Assembly: GCA_000509105.1 (NCBI GenBank)
Contig: BAIF02000051.1
Coordinates: 62,001-126,000, forward strand
DNA from: Clostridiales bacterium VE202-21
Lineage (GTDB): Bacteria > Bacillota > Clostridia > Lachnospirales > Lachnospiraceae
Length of the DNA stretch: 64,000 bases
Direction of reading: 5' to 3'
Below the pieces are notes generated by a model. The model was not told the origin of the DNA and ran no database searches. It saw nothing but the letters and a program-made list of their open reading frames with translations. Shown here piece after piece: positions 35,829-45,314 of this stretch (positions are counted from its first letter, which is position 1; the number at the start of each line of letters is the position of its first letter). The position numbers and the translations under genes are program-made.

Positions 35829-36863
35829 ATGAAGAAAAGAATATTAGCATTCGTATTATCAGGTTTCATGGTTTTATCAATGGCGGCGTGCGGCAATCAG
35901 GAATCCGGGGAACCAAAAGAAGCGGAGCAGTCTACAGAAGAGGAGCAATCAGCAAAAAAAGCGGATGCAGGTGAAAAAAAGGACGGCTACACAATTGGCT
36001 GTGTCATCATTAATGATGCAAATACACACTGTATAGCTTTCGCGGACAAATTTAAGGAGATTGTGGAGGCGAAAGGGGATACAGCTATTGTATTGGCGGC
36101 AAATGATGATTCCGAAACGCTGCTTCAATGTATTGATGATCTCATGGCAGCAGGTGTTGACGGGATTGTCATGGAGTCACCCAACGCAACGGCGCCGGTA
36201 GAGGCATTGAGAGAGGCGGCTGAAAAGGGCGTTGTGATATCCGCGGCGGACGTATTGCTTGATATTGAGGAGAACGAGGGCGTTCTTGTGTCGCAGACTG
36301 TGTCTGATAATTACGGGGCGGGCGTACTCTGTGCAGAGGACTTTATCAAGAGGCTGGACGGCAAAGAGGGAACAGTCTGCCACATGATCTATGAGGAAAA
36401 TGAAGCTGTTACGACTCGTGTGCAGGGATTCCTTGATACGATTGCGGAGCATGATAATATTACGGTGCTGGAAGGAACGCAGCCCACACCTGTCACACAG
36501 GAAGCCGAGATGGCGGTTGCGGAGTCCTGGGCCGCGAAATATGATGAGATTTCCTGCGTATTTGGCGGCGGCGGACCGATCTCGATCGCATTTATGCGCG
36601 GGCTTGAATCCGCAGGAGTCGACTGCGGTCCGGACGGGGGCTGCCTGATCTATGGTGTGGACGGTTCGCAGGATGAGTACGCATGTATTGTTGACGGCGA
36701 CTACACCGGAACGGCGCGTCAGCAGCCGGATGAACTGGCCAGAATTGCCACGGAGGATGTTTATACGGTTTTAGGCGGCGGCGAGATTGACCATGACTGG
36801 CTGACCTACGTAGATGTGATTTATGTAGATGCTTCTAACGTGGATGAATACTACGAAAAATAG
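35829..36863 (+). CDS. Ribose-type sugar ABC transporter substrate-binding lipoprotein
   Basis: This 344-residue protein has a lipobox (MVLSMAAC, Cys near residue 21), an acidic linker and a periplasmic-binding-protein type 1 domain (IGCVIINDANTHCIAFADKF to the end). It would capture a sugar or polyol for the ATPase and permease encoded next. The ligand cannot be read from the sequence. ATGGAGGAGAAAAGGT precedes the start. It lies 39 bases after the cyclase gene. Confidence 0.9.
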   Translation: MKKRILAFVLSGFMVLSMAACGNQESGEPKEAEQSTEEEQSAKKADAGEKKDGYTIGCVIINDANTHCIAFADKFKEIVEAKGDTAIVLAANDDSETLLQCIDDLMAAGVDGIVMESPNATAPVEALREAAEKGVVISAADVLLDIEENEGVLVSQTVSDNYGAGVLCAEDFIKRLDGKEGTVCHMIYEENEAVTTRVQGFLDTIAEHDNITVLEGTQPTPVTQEAEMAVAESWAAKYDEISCVFGGGGPISIAFMRGLESAGVDCGPDGGCLIYGVDGSQDEYACIVDGDYTGTARQQPDELARIATEDVYTVLGGGEIDHDWLTYVDVIYVDASNVDEYYEK

Positions 36864-36946
36864 GCAGTAGACGAAGAGCGCACAGGTATGCATGTACTTC
36901 GTGCGCTTTTCCTTTGCTATCGGAAAGAAGGTGAAGGAAGGGACTT

Positions 36947-38449
36947 ATGGAAGAACTCATTTTAAGAATGAAGGATATTACCAAATCCTTTCCCGGGGTA
37001 AAAGCGCTGAAAGGAGTCAGCATGGAACTCCGAAAGGGCGAAATCCACGCGCTGCTGGGAGAGAATGGAGCGGGCAAGTCTACTTTGATTAAGTGCTTGG
37101 GGGGAATTTACCCCATAGACAGCGGAAGTATTGAACTTGACGGAAGGAAAGTAGATATCAGGACGCCGGGGGAATCGATGAAGCTGGGAATCAGTGTGAT
37201 CCATCAGGAATTGGTACTGGCAGAACAGCTTACGGTGGCCGACAACGTGTTCATGGGTATGGAACCTGCAAACAGAGCGGGATTTATCGATAAGAAAAAA
37301 ATATACGGCCAGTGTGAAGAGATTTTACGCTCACTGAATGCAAGCTTTCATGCGTATAACCGGGTATTTACACTGAGTACGGCCCAAAAACAGATGCTGG
37401 AGATTGCCAAGGCGGTCCACAAGCAGGCACGCATTTTGGTCATGGACGAACCAACTGCCTCTGTGTCACAAAAAGAGGTTGATAAAATCTTCGATCTGAT
37501 CAGAGAACTCAAAGGGCGGGGGATTACGATCGTCTATATTTCCCACCGCATGGATGAAATCTTTCAGATTGCCGACCGGATTACAGTACTCAGGGACGGC
37601 AGCAATGTGGCAACGGCAGAAGCAAAGGACATTACACAGGATGAGCTTGTACAGATGATGGTAGGGTACAGCCTGGAGCAGTATTTTGCCAGAAGCCGCC
37701 GAGACATCGGGGATGTGGTCATGAAAGGGGAAGGGATCACCCGGAGAGACGGCAAAGTAAAGGATGTCAGCTTTGAGCTGCGAAAAGGCGAGATTATCGG
37801 ATTTGCGGGGCTTGTAGGTTCGGGGCGGACGGAACTGGCGAGGATGCTTGCTGGGATTGATCCAATCGGCAGGGGAACGCTGGAACTGTCCGGACGGCGG
37901 GTGTCGTTTAAAAATACCAGGCAGGCACTGGATGCAGGAATCTGCCTGGTGCCTGAAGACAGAAAGCATGAAGGGCTGATTCTTCGCAATCATGTGCGGT
38001 TTAACCTGAGTATCGGAATTCTGCCGCAGTTTATCCGGTGGGGATATCTGGGAGTAAACCGGAAGAAGGAGGAAGAGATTGCGCAGAAATATATAGAGAA
38101 ACTGGCAATCAAAGTTTCGGGACAACAGCAGCTTGCCATTAACCTTTCAGGCGGAAACCAACAGAAAATCGTGCTCGGGAAATGGCTGGCCGCATCGAAG
38201 GATATCCTTATTTTGGACGAACCCACGAGAGGGATTGACGTGGGGGCAAAGGCAGAGATTTATGCGCTGATGGATGAGCTTACAAGCCAGGGCAAAAGCA
38301 TCATAATGGTCTCATCCGAACTGCCCGAGGTGCTCAATATGAGTGATCAGATCTATGTCATGCGGGAAGGGTGTGTCTGTAAGGTGTACCGGGACCGGAA
38401 CAGTTTTGACCAGAAGGAGATCTTAAGCTATATGCTGGGTCTGCAGTAA
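36947..38449 (+). CDS. Sugar ABC transporter ATPase, two nucleotide-binding domains
   Basis: The 500-residue RbsA/MglA-type protein has two ABC domains. The first has an intact Walker A (GENGAGKST) near residue 38, a signature region reading LSTAQKQMLEIAKA and Walker B ILVMDEPTA. The second has GLVGSGRTELA in place of a standard Walker A, then LSGGNQQK and ILILDEPTRGID. That asymmetry is normal for this family. AGGAAGG precedes ATG 36947. It is followed 14 bases later by the permease gene. Confidence 0.95.
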   Translation: MEELILRMKDITKSFPGVKALKGVSMELRKGEIHALLGENGAGKSTLIKCLGGIYPIDSGSIELDGRKVDIRTPGESMKLGISVIHQELVLAEQLTVADNVFMGMEPANRAGFIDKKKIYGQCEEILRSLNASFHAYNRVFTLSTAQKQMLEIAKAVHKQARILVMDEPTASVSQKEVDKIFDLIRELKGRGITIVYISHRMDEIFQIADRITVLRDGSNVATAEAKDITQDELVQMMVGYSLEQYFARSRRDIGDVVMKGEGITRRDGKVKDVSFELRKGEIIGFAGLVGSGRTELARMLAGIDPIGRGTLELSGRRVSFKNTRQALDAGICLVPEDRKHEGLILRNHVRFNLSIGILPQFIRWGYLGVNRKKEEEIAQKYIEKLAIKVSGQQQLAINLSGGNQQKIVLGKWLAASKDILILDEPTRGIDVGAKAEIYALMDELTSQGKSIIMVSSELPEVLNMSDQIYVMREGCVCKVYRDRNSFDQKEILSYMLGLQ

Positions 38450-38463
38450 ATGGAGGGAATGTC

Positions 38464-39458
38464 ATGAAAGAAATTGAAAAATCACCCGGCAGCAGGAAGG
38501 TGAACGTGGTGGATGTCTTGAAGGTGAATGGCGGAGTACTGGCCGCCTTTGTATTGATTTTTGTGATAAGCTCAGTTGTAAATCCCCGATTCTGCACCGT
38601 CGGCAATATGATGACTATTCTGCGGACAAATGCCTGTACTGCACTGTGTGCCTTTGGGATGACCTATGTCATCCTTACAGGGAATATTGATTTATCCGTA
38701 GGTTCATTTATGACTTTATGTGGGTGTCTCACCAGCATTCTGATCGCCCAGAAGGGAATACATACATTCGCCGCAATTGGGCTGGCCCTGGTGGTGTCAC
38801 TGCTATTTGGAGCGCTGAACGGGGCTCTGATTACGAAGATGAGAATACCGGCTTTTATCGCGACGCTGGCTACGATGAATGTGCTGCGGGGGGCATGTTA
38901 TGTGATGACAAACGGGAAGCCGGTCGTTTTTTCTAAGGGATTGTTTACAAGTATTGGAGGAGGCTACATAGGGATCTTTCCCCTGCCGGCTGTTTACATG
39001 GTGATTGCATTCGCGGTACTCTGGGTCGTGCTCAATCAGACCAAGTTCGGGAGGCGCATTTATGCGGTCGGGGGAAATCTGGTTGCGGCACGGTATTCGG
39101 GTGTCAATACGGACCCACAATCATTGTTGTATACATGATTTCAGGATTTATGTCAGCGTGCTCCGGAATTCTTTTAATCTCAAGGCTTGGTTCCGGACAG
39201 CCGACAATTGGGGAGGGCGCCGAACTGGATGCAATTGCGTCCTGCGTAGTCGGCGGTGTCTCCATGACCGGCGGAAGCGGCACTCTGTTTGGCACATTGG
39301 TCGGGTGCCTGATGATGGGTGTTATAAGCAATATTTTGAATCTGGTAGGTGTGAATTCTTATATACAGCTGATTGTAAAAGGCGTCATTATCGTTTTATC
39401 CGTATATATAGACATCTTACGGATGAGCCTTGCTACTAGTACATCAAAGAAAATTTAG
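38464..39458 (+). CDS. Sugar ABC transporter permease (RbsC-type), with one frameshift
   Basis: The RbsC-type membrane protein has about 331 residues once one base is restored near 39117. The frame NTDPTIIVVYMISG needs CCCC where three C are seen. Both halves are conserved: the first has GMTYVILTGNIDLSVGS, the second GEGAELDAIASCVVGGVSMTGGSGT, the diagnostic permease loop. A homopolymer deletion in the sequence is the simplest cause. If real, the importer would be dead while the rest of the operon stays intact. TGGAGGGAATGTC precedes ATG 38464. Confidence 0.9.
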
Positions 39459-39472
39459 CAGGAGGCGGTTAT

Positions 39473-40090
39473 ATGAATGAACAGGAGATTCTTAAGGAAA
39501 TAGACAGGAGCATCGGCATGGAGGCGGATGCACTGCGGAAATTATGTGAGCTTCCTGACCGTGAGGGAATCTTACTGACGGTACAGGCGATCAGGGAGTG
39601 CAAAGGTAAGATTATTCTGTCAGGCTGCGGAACATCGGCCATGGCGGCAAAGAAAATTGTCCACTCCTTAAACTGTGTGGAACGGCCGGCTTTGTTTTTG
39701 ACGCCCTCGGATGCGGTGCATGGAGGACTTGGGGCTGTGCAGAAAGAAGATCTGGTAATCCTGATCAGCAAAGGGGGAAATACGCAGGAACTGGTCCGGC
39801 TGATACCAGCCTGTAAGAAAAAAGGAGCATCCCTCATCAGTGTCTCGGAAAATCCGGAATCGATATTAGCGCGGGAAGCAGATATCTATATGCAGATCAA
39901 AGTTGAACGGGAACCATGCCGTTTCAATATGCTGGCAACAGCAAGCACACTGGCGGTAATCTCCATGTTTGACGCGATCTGTATCACAATAATGCAGCTG
40001 ACAGGTTACACAAAAGAACAGTTTGCGGTCATCCATCCCGGCGGTGCCGTGGGGGAAAGGCTGCTGGGAAAGGCAGAGGATGTGATATGA
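39473..40090 (+). CDS. SIS-domain sugar-phosphate isomerase
   Basis: The 205-residue single SIS domain resembles the N-terminal part of KpsF/GutQ arabinose-5-phosphate isomerases: ILSGCGTSAMAAKKIV, ISKGGNTQELVRLI and FAVIHPGGAVGERL near the end. It lacks the CBS pair of KpsF, as do some hexulose-phosphate isomerases. It probably interconverts an aldose and a ketose phosphate in this pathway (inference). AGGAGG lies ahead of ATG 39473, and it overlaps the next gene by ATGA. Confidence 0.88.
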   Translation: MNEQEILKEIDRSIGMEADALRKLCELPDREGILLTVQAIRECKGKIILSGCGTSAMAAKKIVHSLNCVERPALFLTPSDAVHGGLGAVQKEDLVILISKGGNTQELVRLIPACKKKGASLISVSENPESILAREADIYMQIKVEREPCRFNMLATASTLAVISMFDAICITIMQLTGYTKEQFAVIHPGGAVGERLLGKAEDVI

Positions 40091-41178
40091 AAGGAAATAT
40101 GAAAGCGGCAGTATTTAAGGATGTGGAGCGGATCGACATGGAGGTAATGCCGATTCCCAGCTGTCCGCCGGATGGGATTCTGATTCGGATCTGCGCCTGC
40201 GGAATATGCGGGAGCGATGTGCGGAATTACCACAATGGGCTGAAAGACGGTATCCAAAATCAAATCATGGGGCATGAGATCGCAGGCGAGATCGTGGAAG
40301 CCGGGGAAAAGGCCATTTTATTCCGCCCCGGAGAGCGTGTGGCGTTGGCCCCGGATGTGAGCTGCGGACACTGCTGGTATTGCAAAAGAGGGCTGGTGAA
40401 TCTCTGTGAACACCATAAGATGCTTGGAACCCACTATCCAGGGGGATATGCTCAATACATAGCCCTTCCGGGAGAAGTGCTCCAAAGGGGATTTGTAGAA
40501 CGGATACCACAAAATATGAGCTATGAACATGCAGCTTTTGCAGAGACCTGCTCTGCGGTTCTCGCATGCCAGGAGCGGAACCAGGTGTCGATGGGGGAAA
40601 CGGTGGTCATTATAGGGGATGGCCCAGTGGGCTGTCTGCACTGTGAAGTGGCACGCTCCAGAGGCGCGTCCAGGATTATCATGGTAGGAAGAGATAAACT
40701 GGAGATGGCGGCGGCCTTTGGGCCGGACTTTCTTTTGGATGGAGCAAGGCCAGTGAAAGAACTGGTTCATGAAGTGCGTGCATGCACAGACGGAATCGGA
40801 GCGGATATTGTAATCTGCGCAGTGCCTACGGCTGCGGTACAGCAGGAAGCGCTTGAAATGGTGCGTAAGCGGGGCAGGATTGTCATCTATGGAGGCGTAT
40901 CGAAAACCGGGGAGATGAGCAGCCTGAATTCCAACTTAATTCATTACGGGGAAATCACAGTAACCGGGGCTTTTTCCTATCCGGCTACAGGTCTGGCTGA
41001 CGCGCTGTCCGCGCTGGCAGACGGGCATATCCATGCAGAAAAATATATTAACGCAAGGGTTCCGCTGGATGATGTGGTGAAAGGAATGGAGATGATCAGC
41101 CGGGGAAAGGCGCTGAAGGTGATGATAGATCCGTGGCTGGAAACAGAGGCAAGCCAGCCGGACAGACAGACCCGGTAG
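40087..41178 (+). CDS. Zinc-dependent alcohol/polyol dehydrogenase
   Basis: This 363-residue MDR-family dehydrogenase has the catalytic zinc region CGICGSDVRNYHNG and GHEIAGEIVEAG, a structural zinc site with CGHCWYCKRGLVNLC, and the nucleotide loop VIIGDGPVGCLH. Sorbitol and threonine dehydrogenase relatives are closest in style. It would oxidise a sugar alcohol or sugar carbinol with NAD(P). It starts in a four-base overlap with the isomerase gene, so the two are co-translated. Confidence 0.92.
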   Translation: MKGNMKAAVFKDVERIDMEVMPIPSCPPDGILIRICACGICGSDVRNYHNGLKDGIQNQIMGHEIAGEIVEAGEKAILFRPGERVALAPDVSCGHCWYCKRGLVNLCEHHKMLGTHYPGGYAQYIALPGEVLQRGFVERIPQNMSYEHAAFAETCSAVLACQERNQVSMGETVVIIGDGPVGCLHCEVARSRGASRIIMVGRDKLEMAAAFGPDFLLDGARPVKELVHEVRACTDGIGADIVICAVPTAAVQQEALEMVRKRGRIVIYGGVSKTGEMSSLNSNLIHYGEITVTGAFSYPATGLADALSALADGHIHAEKYINARVPLDDVVKGMEMISRGKALKVMIDPWLETEASQPDRQTR

Positions 41179-41197
41179 ATATAGAAAGGAGAGGAAT

Positions 41198-42517
41198 ATG
41201 TACGAAATAGACAGCAAGCTGCTGGAACTGGAAGCAAAAGGGACTCCTATCCGCGTAAGCCTGATTGGCTGCGGCCAGATGGGGAAGGATATTGTGGCAC
41301 AGATCAGCAAAATGAAGGGGATTGAGTGTGACATTGTGGTAGATGTCGATCCCGCGATTGCGGTGGACGGGTATCAACAGGCTGGGTATCCGGCTGGGGA
41401 TATTGTGGTGGCAGACAACCTGGAGGCTGCCGAGGAGGCAGTTTCGGCAGGGAAAAAAGTTGCATCTTCTAATTATCGGCTGGCAGTTGCGGCAAGCCGG
41501 ACGCAGGTGGTGATCGATGCTACAGGGTCTCCTGAAATGGGAGCGAGAGTGACGATGGAATGCATTTTCCACAAAAGGCATATCGTGATGATGAACGTAG
41601 AATGTGATGTAACGGTTGGTCCGATCCTGAGAAAACTCTGTGATCAGGCAGGCATTGTGTATTCGCTGACGGCTGGTGATGAACCAGGGTCTATCTGTGA
41701 AGTATACCGGTTTGCGAGAGCTCTGGGGTTTCAAGTCGTTGCGGCCGGGAAAGGGAAGAACAACCCACTGGATATTTATGCAAATCCGGGAATGAAAGAG
41801 TGGGCGGACAAAGCGGCTGCCCGGCAGATGGCTCCGCGGATGCTTATCGAATTTGTTGATGGCTCGAAGACGATGATTGAAATGTGTGCGGTATCCAATG
41901 CAACGGGGCTGGTGCCCGACGTACGGGGCATGCACGGTGCAAAATGTAATGTCAAAGATCTTACGCAGGTTTTCAGCCTGAAAAGCCAGGGCGGGATTCT
42001 AGAGAAAGAGGGTGTGGTAGACTTTGCAATAGGAGATATCGCCCCCGGAATTTTTGTTGTCGTTACGACAGATAACCAGAGGATTATTGATGGGCTTGTT
42101 CAGAGAGACATGGGGAACGGGCCAAACTATCTGCTGTACCGTCCCTATCATTTATGTTCGATAGAAACACCGATCACAGCGGTGCAGGAGGCGGTATATG
42201 GAGAGTCCACGGGTCAGCCTATGGATCACCTGACCAGTGAATGTATTACCATCGCAAAGAAAGATCTGAAGGCGGGAGAAGTTCTGGATGCGATTGGAGA
42301 GTACTGCTACCGTGCCAGCATTGAATTGGCAGACGTGGCAAGAATAGGGAACATGCTTCCCGTAGGTCTGGCAAAAGGGGCTCGGATGAAAGTGGATGTG
42401 CGTAAGGATGAAGTGATTACCTATGATATGGTTGAACTGAACGAAGATTCGGTACTGCTTCAGCTTCGGCGGATGCAGGATCAGCTTCTTTGCGCCGCCG
42501 CCATGCAGGCTCAATAG
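41198..42517 (+). CDS. NAD(P)-binding oxidoreductase with C-terminal SAF domain
   Basis: The 439-residue protein has an N-terminal Rossmann domain (VSLIGCGQMGKDIVAQI) similar to homoserine dehydrogenase, a middle catalytic region (KGKNNPLDIYANP), and a C-terminal SAF domain (CITIAKKDLKAGEVLDAIGEY and MLPVGLAKGARMKVDV). Proteins of this type are often mislabelled homoserine dehydrogenase or FlgA and recur in sugar operons with FGGY kinases. The reaction is unknown; an oxidation or retro-aldol step on a sugar acid is speculation. GAAAGGAGAGG precedes ATG 41198. Confidence 0.88.
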   Translation: MYEIDSKLLELEAKGTPIRVSLIGCGQMGKDIVAQISKMKGIECDIVVDVDPAIAVDGYQQAGYPAGDIVVADNLEAAEEAVSAGKKVASSNYRLAVAASRTQVVIDATGSPEMGARVTMECIFHKRHIVMMNVECDVTVGPILRKLCDQAGIVYSLTAGDEPGSICEVYRFARALGFQVVAAGKGKNNPLDIYANPGMKEWADKAAARQMAPRMLIEFVDGSKTMIEMCAVSNATGLVPDVRGMHGAKCNVKDLTQVFSLKSQGGILEKEGVVDFAIGDIAPGIFVVVTTDNQRIIDGLVQRDMGNGPNYLLYRPYHLCSIETPITAVQEAVYGESTGQPMDHLTSECITIAKKDLKAGEVLDAIGEYCYRASIELADVARIGNMLPVGLAKGARMKVDVRKDEVITYDMVELNEDSVLLQLRRMQDQLLCAAAMQAQ

Positions 42518-42550
42518 AAATCATATACGGATATATTAGGAGGAAATGTT

Positions 42551-44068
42551 GTGGGCGAAGCATATCTAATAGGACTGGATGTTGGAACAACAGGATGCAA
42601 GGCTGTGGTCTTTGACCAGGACGGCCGGCAATTCGGGCGCGGTTACAGAGAATATGCTGTGATTTCGAAAGAACCGCTCCAGGCCGAGCAGGATCCGGAA
42701 CAGGTATTTTCCCTTCTGACGGAATGTATGCAGGAGGCGGTAGAGCGTGCAGGAATCAGCCGCGCAGAGGCAATGAGCCTGAGTGTGCAGGGGGATGCGG
42801 TTATTCCTGTGGACAGGTTCTTTCAAGTCCTGCATCCTGCTGTTTTAGGGATGGACTACAGGCCGCGGAAACAATGTGAATGGTATCGGGAAAATTACGA
42901 TGCCTGGCAGCTGTATCAGGAAACGGGGCAGCCGCTTCATCCGATCAATATGATGGCAAAAATCATGTGGTTTCTGGATGAAAGGCCGGAAGTCGCGGAA
43001 AAGACATGGCGGTTTATTACTTATGAAGAGTTTATCTTTCAGAGACTGGGCGGGGAGCCTGTGCTGGATCATACGATGGCCAGCCGCTCGATGGGATATA
43101 GCTTAGCGGAAGAAAAATGGTCCCAACGGCTGTTGCGGAATATGGGGATTTCGGAAGAGTTGCTATCTCCGGTCTGTAAATCGGGAGACAGCATTGGAAG
43201 ACTATCCAGTGACCTGTCCGGACAGATTGGCCTGAAGAACTCCCCACTGCTGGTTGCGGGCGGGCACGATCAGCCGGTTTGCGCCGTCGGGGCCGGGGTG
43301 ACCGAAGACTGGATGGGGTTAGACACTACCGGAACAGCAGAAGTCTTTTCAGTTACCTATCCCGAAAAGATTTTGACTCCAAATATGCATGATAGTTTTT
43401 ACTCCTGCTATGATCATGTAGTTCCGGGACAGTATTTTACCTTCGCGCATATGCAGGTTGGCGGTATTTTACAGCAGTGGTACCGGGATCAGTTCGGATA
43501 CCGGGAGTGGGAGGAAGCGAAACAGCTGAATCTTGACTACTACGACTATGCGCAGAGCAAATGTCCCGCAGGCCCGTCCCCGGTTCTGGTCCTGCCGCAT
43601 TTTAACGGCAGCGGCACACCTTTATGCGATATGGAAAGTAAAGGGGCAATTGTGGGCTTAACGCTTTCAACTACCAGGCATGACATTCTAAAGGGAATTC
43701 TGGACAGCCTATGCTACGAATTAAGGTTTAACATGGATACAATGGAAAAAGCCGGGATCCGGATCAGGAAGCTGAGGGCAGCAGGCGGGGGCGCACGTTC
43801 ACCTTTGTGGCTCCAGACAAAGTCGGATGTAACGGGGCAGGTGATTGAGACATTGGAATGCAAAGAAGCCGGATGCCTGGGAAGTGCGGTACTGGCGGCG
43901 GCTGGAGCTGGGATTTATGATACAGTCAGACAGGCTGCGGAGAAGATGGTAAGAACTGATAAAAGTTATTCTCCTTGTCTGGAACAGGCGAAAAAATATG
44001 AGGAACAATATCGGCGGTATCAAATGCTTTATGAGGGGGTAAGTAGGCTATATCATGCGGGAGTATGA
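42551..44068 (+). CDS. FGGY-family carbohydrate kinase
   Basis: The 505-residue xylulokinase/gluconokinase-type protein has LIGLDVGTTGCKAVVFD (phosphate-1 loop) at the N-terminus, AGGHDQPVCAVGAG and GLDTTGTAEVF in the middle, and the RAAGGGARSPLW adenosine motif near residue 413. The start is GTG 42551 behind AGGAGG. It would phosphorylate the free sugar, sugar acid or ketose produced by the dehydrogenases. It is the last gene of the operon. Confidence 0.92.
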   Translation: MGEAYLIGLDVGTTGCKAVVFDQDGRQFGRGYREYAVISKEPLQAEQDPEQVFSLLTECMQEAVERAGISRAEAMSLSVQGDAVIPVDRFFQVLHPAVLGMDYRPRKQCEWYRENYDAWQLYQETGQPLHPINMMAKIMWFLDERPEVAEKTWRFITYEEFIFQRLGGEPVLDHTMASRSMGYSLAEEKWSQRLLRNMGISEELLSPVCKSGDSIGRLSSDLSGQIGLKNSPLLVAGGHDQPVCAVGAGVTEDWMGLDTTGTAEVFSVTYPEKILTPNMHDSFYSCYDHVVPGQYFTFAHMQVGGILQQWYRDQFGYREWEEAKQLNLDYYDYAQSKCPAGPSPVLVLPHFNGSGTPLCDMESKGAIVGLTLSTTRHDILKGILDSLCYELRFNMDTMEKAGIRIRKLRAAGGGARSPLWLQTKSDVTGQVIETLECKEAGCLGSAVLAAAGAGIYDTVRQAAEKMVRTDKSYSPCLEQAKKYEEQYRRYQMLYEGVSRLYHAGV

Positions 44069-44257
44069 AGGGGGGCGCTTACCGTGAGCCGGGACGGTAA
44101 GCTAGGTTCATCCAGCCAGCAGGTAAGAGCATTTACCCGGTTGGGGCATAGGGCGGGGCAGCAGATGTTGGCTGGCTGTGCGTAATTGTGTATCTTCTTC
44201 TAAAGTTCTTGTCAAGAAATTTATGGAAGAAGTGACGGCGGATGCCATTTTATAAAT

Positions 44258-44312
44258 AAAAACAGACAGGGCACATGTGCTTCATAGGAATATGTGCCCT
44301 GTCTGTTTTTAT
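44258..44312. terminator. Bidirectional intrinsic terminator
   Basis: AAAAACAGACAGGGCACAT pairs perfectly with ATGTGCCCTGTCTGTTTTT across a 15-base loop. It serves the FGGY operon and the convergent DtxR/MntR gene. Confidence 0.92.
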
Positions 44313-44330
44313 CTATCCAGCCGGTTTCCA

Positions 44331-44696
44331 TTAATGGATGTGCTGTTTAATCACATCAAAACTTTCTTTACTTATCACATGCTCAATCTTACATGCATCG
44401 TCGGCCGCTGTATTCTGGTCCACTCCCAGGCGCATAAGCCATGCGGTCAGAAGTTCGTGTCTTTCATAGATCATTTCGGCAATTTCCCTACCAGTTTCCG
44501 TCAGGGTAATAAATCCTTCCTTTGACACCGTGATGTGCTCATTTTCCCGAAGATGCTTCATTGCAACGCTGACACTGGATTTCTTAAATCCCAGTTTTTC
44601 AGCTATATCTATAGAACGCACCGCTGGTTGTGCTTTGCTCAGGATCAGGATGGTTTCCAGATAGTTTTCAGCGGATTCATTTGTTTTCATAGGCAT
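44331..44696 (-). CDS. DtxR/MntR-family metal-dependent regulator
   Basis: The 121-residue protein has a DtxR-type winged helix (AVRSIDIAEKLGFKKSSVSVAMKHL, residues 25-49) and the metal-binding dimerisation helices (YERHELLTAWLMRLGV; ACKIEHVISKESF). It lacks an SH3-like domain, as MntR and IdeR short forms do. ATG 44696 follows GGAGG with eight bases between. It lies 385 bases upstream of and divergent from feoA, and DtxR-like half-sites lie in the feoA promoter, so iron or manganese control of feo is likely. Confidence 0.9.
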   Translation of the reverse strand: MPMKTNESAENYLETILILSKAQPAVRSIDIAEKLGFKKSSVSVAMKHLRENEHITVSKEGFITLTETGREIAEMIYERHELLTAWLMRLGVDQNTAADDACKIEHVISKESFDVIKQHIH

Positions 44697-44837
44697 TTAA
44701 TTTACCTCCGTATTTTTGTAAATAATCTTTGGATATTGGATATATGTTAACATATTTCACTGTACAGGGCAATCAGATTCTGAGGTTATCGTTTTAATTC
44801 TTTGGGCCGGGAGATAGTTATGAGCTTTAGGCTCGTT

Positions 44838-44940
44838 GGCGGATGGCGACGCGAATGACGAAGTGAATCGGGAACCTGGAGGGGCAATGTCTGCTGGTGA
44901 AATGTCCTGACACTTCGCTTCGCGTCTCCTCATCCGCGCC
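44838..44940. repeat. Imperfect nested inverted repeat, element E
   Basis: GGCGGATG..GACGCGA..GACGAAGTG (44838-44865) pairs with CACTTCG..CGCGTC..CATCCGCGCC (44911-44940) with small bulges. It is smaller than elements A-D, but lies in the same kind of position, between divergent genes in a gene-free stretch. Confidence 0.6.
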
Positions 44941-44973
44941 GAGATAAAAAATTGCCACAAATATTGAACTTAA

Positions 44974-44988
44974 TGATAATTTTTATCA
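44974..44988. promoter_or_regulatory. Fur-box-like site upstream of feoA
   Basis: TGATAATTTTTATCA differs from the 7-1-7 Fur consensus TGATAATNATTATCA at one position and lies just upstream of the -35 box. GATTATCATTAATT downstream near 45045 may be a second half-site. Confidence 0.7.
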
Positions 44989-44997
44989 ATAAACTGC

Positions 44998-45031
44998 TTG
45001 ACAAATACTGGAGGTTAGATTATACTAACCT
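44998..45031 (+). promoter_or_regulatory. feo promoter with overlapping DtxR-like inverted repeat
   Basis: TTGACA (44998) and TATACT (45021) are spaced 17 bases. AGGTTAG (45012-45018) and CTAACCT (45025-45031) form an inverted repeat across the -10 box; these half-sites match DtxR/IdeR operators, though the six-base spacer is wider than usual. Confidence 0.75.
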
Positions 45032-45081
45032 TGTAAATGAAAAGGATTATCATTAATTTAAGAGAAAGAAGATGAATTGTG

Positions 45082-45294
45082 ATGCCATTGACAATGATGA
45101 GAGAAGGCGAACCAAACGTGATCCGAAAAGTCGGAGGTAAGGAAGAGACCAGAAGATTTCTGGAGAATCTTGGTTTTGTTGCCGGAGGGACTGTTACAGT
45201 TGTTTCGGTAATCGGAGGAAATATGATTGTAAATGTGAAAGAATCCAGGGTTGCCATTGGCAGGGATATGGCGAACAAAATCATGGTCGGCTAA
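45082..45294 (+). CDS. feoA: FeoA-family protein, first copy
   Basis: The 70-residue SH3-like protein contains KVGGKEETRRFLENLGFVAGGTVTVVSV and ends RVAIGRDMANKIMVG, the FeoA pattern. FeoA is a cytoplasmic partner needed for FeoB-dependent ferrous iron uptake. The ATG at 45082 is preferred over GTG 45079; the ribosome site (GAAGATG) is weak. It is the first gene of the feo operon. Confidence 0.9.
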   Translation: MPLTMMREGEPNVIRKVGGKEETRRFLENLGFVAGGTVTVVSVIGGNMIVNVKESRVAIGRDMANKIMVG

Positions 45295-45314
45295 AGGGAA
45301 GGAGAAATAACGCA

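Noticed and set aside
44069-44257. Possible small gene after the FGGY kinase
   Set aside because: No frame with a ribosome site and sensible composition is present; it ends at a strong bidirectional terminator.
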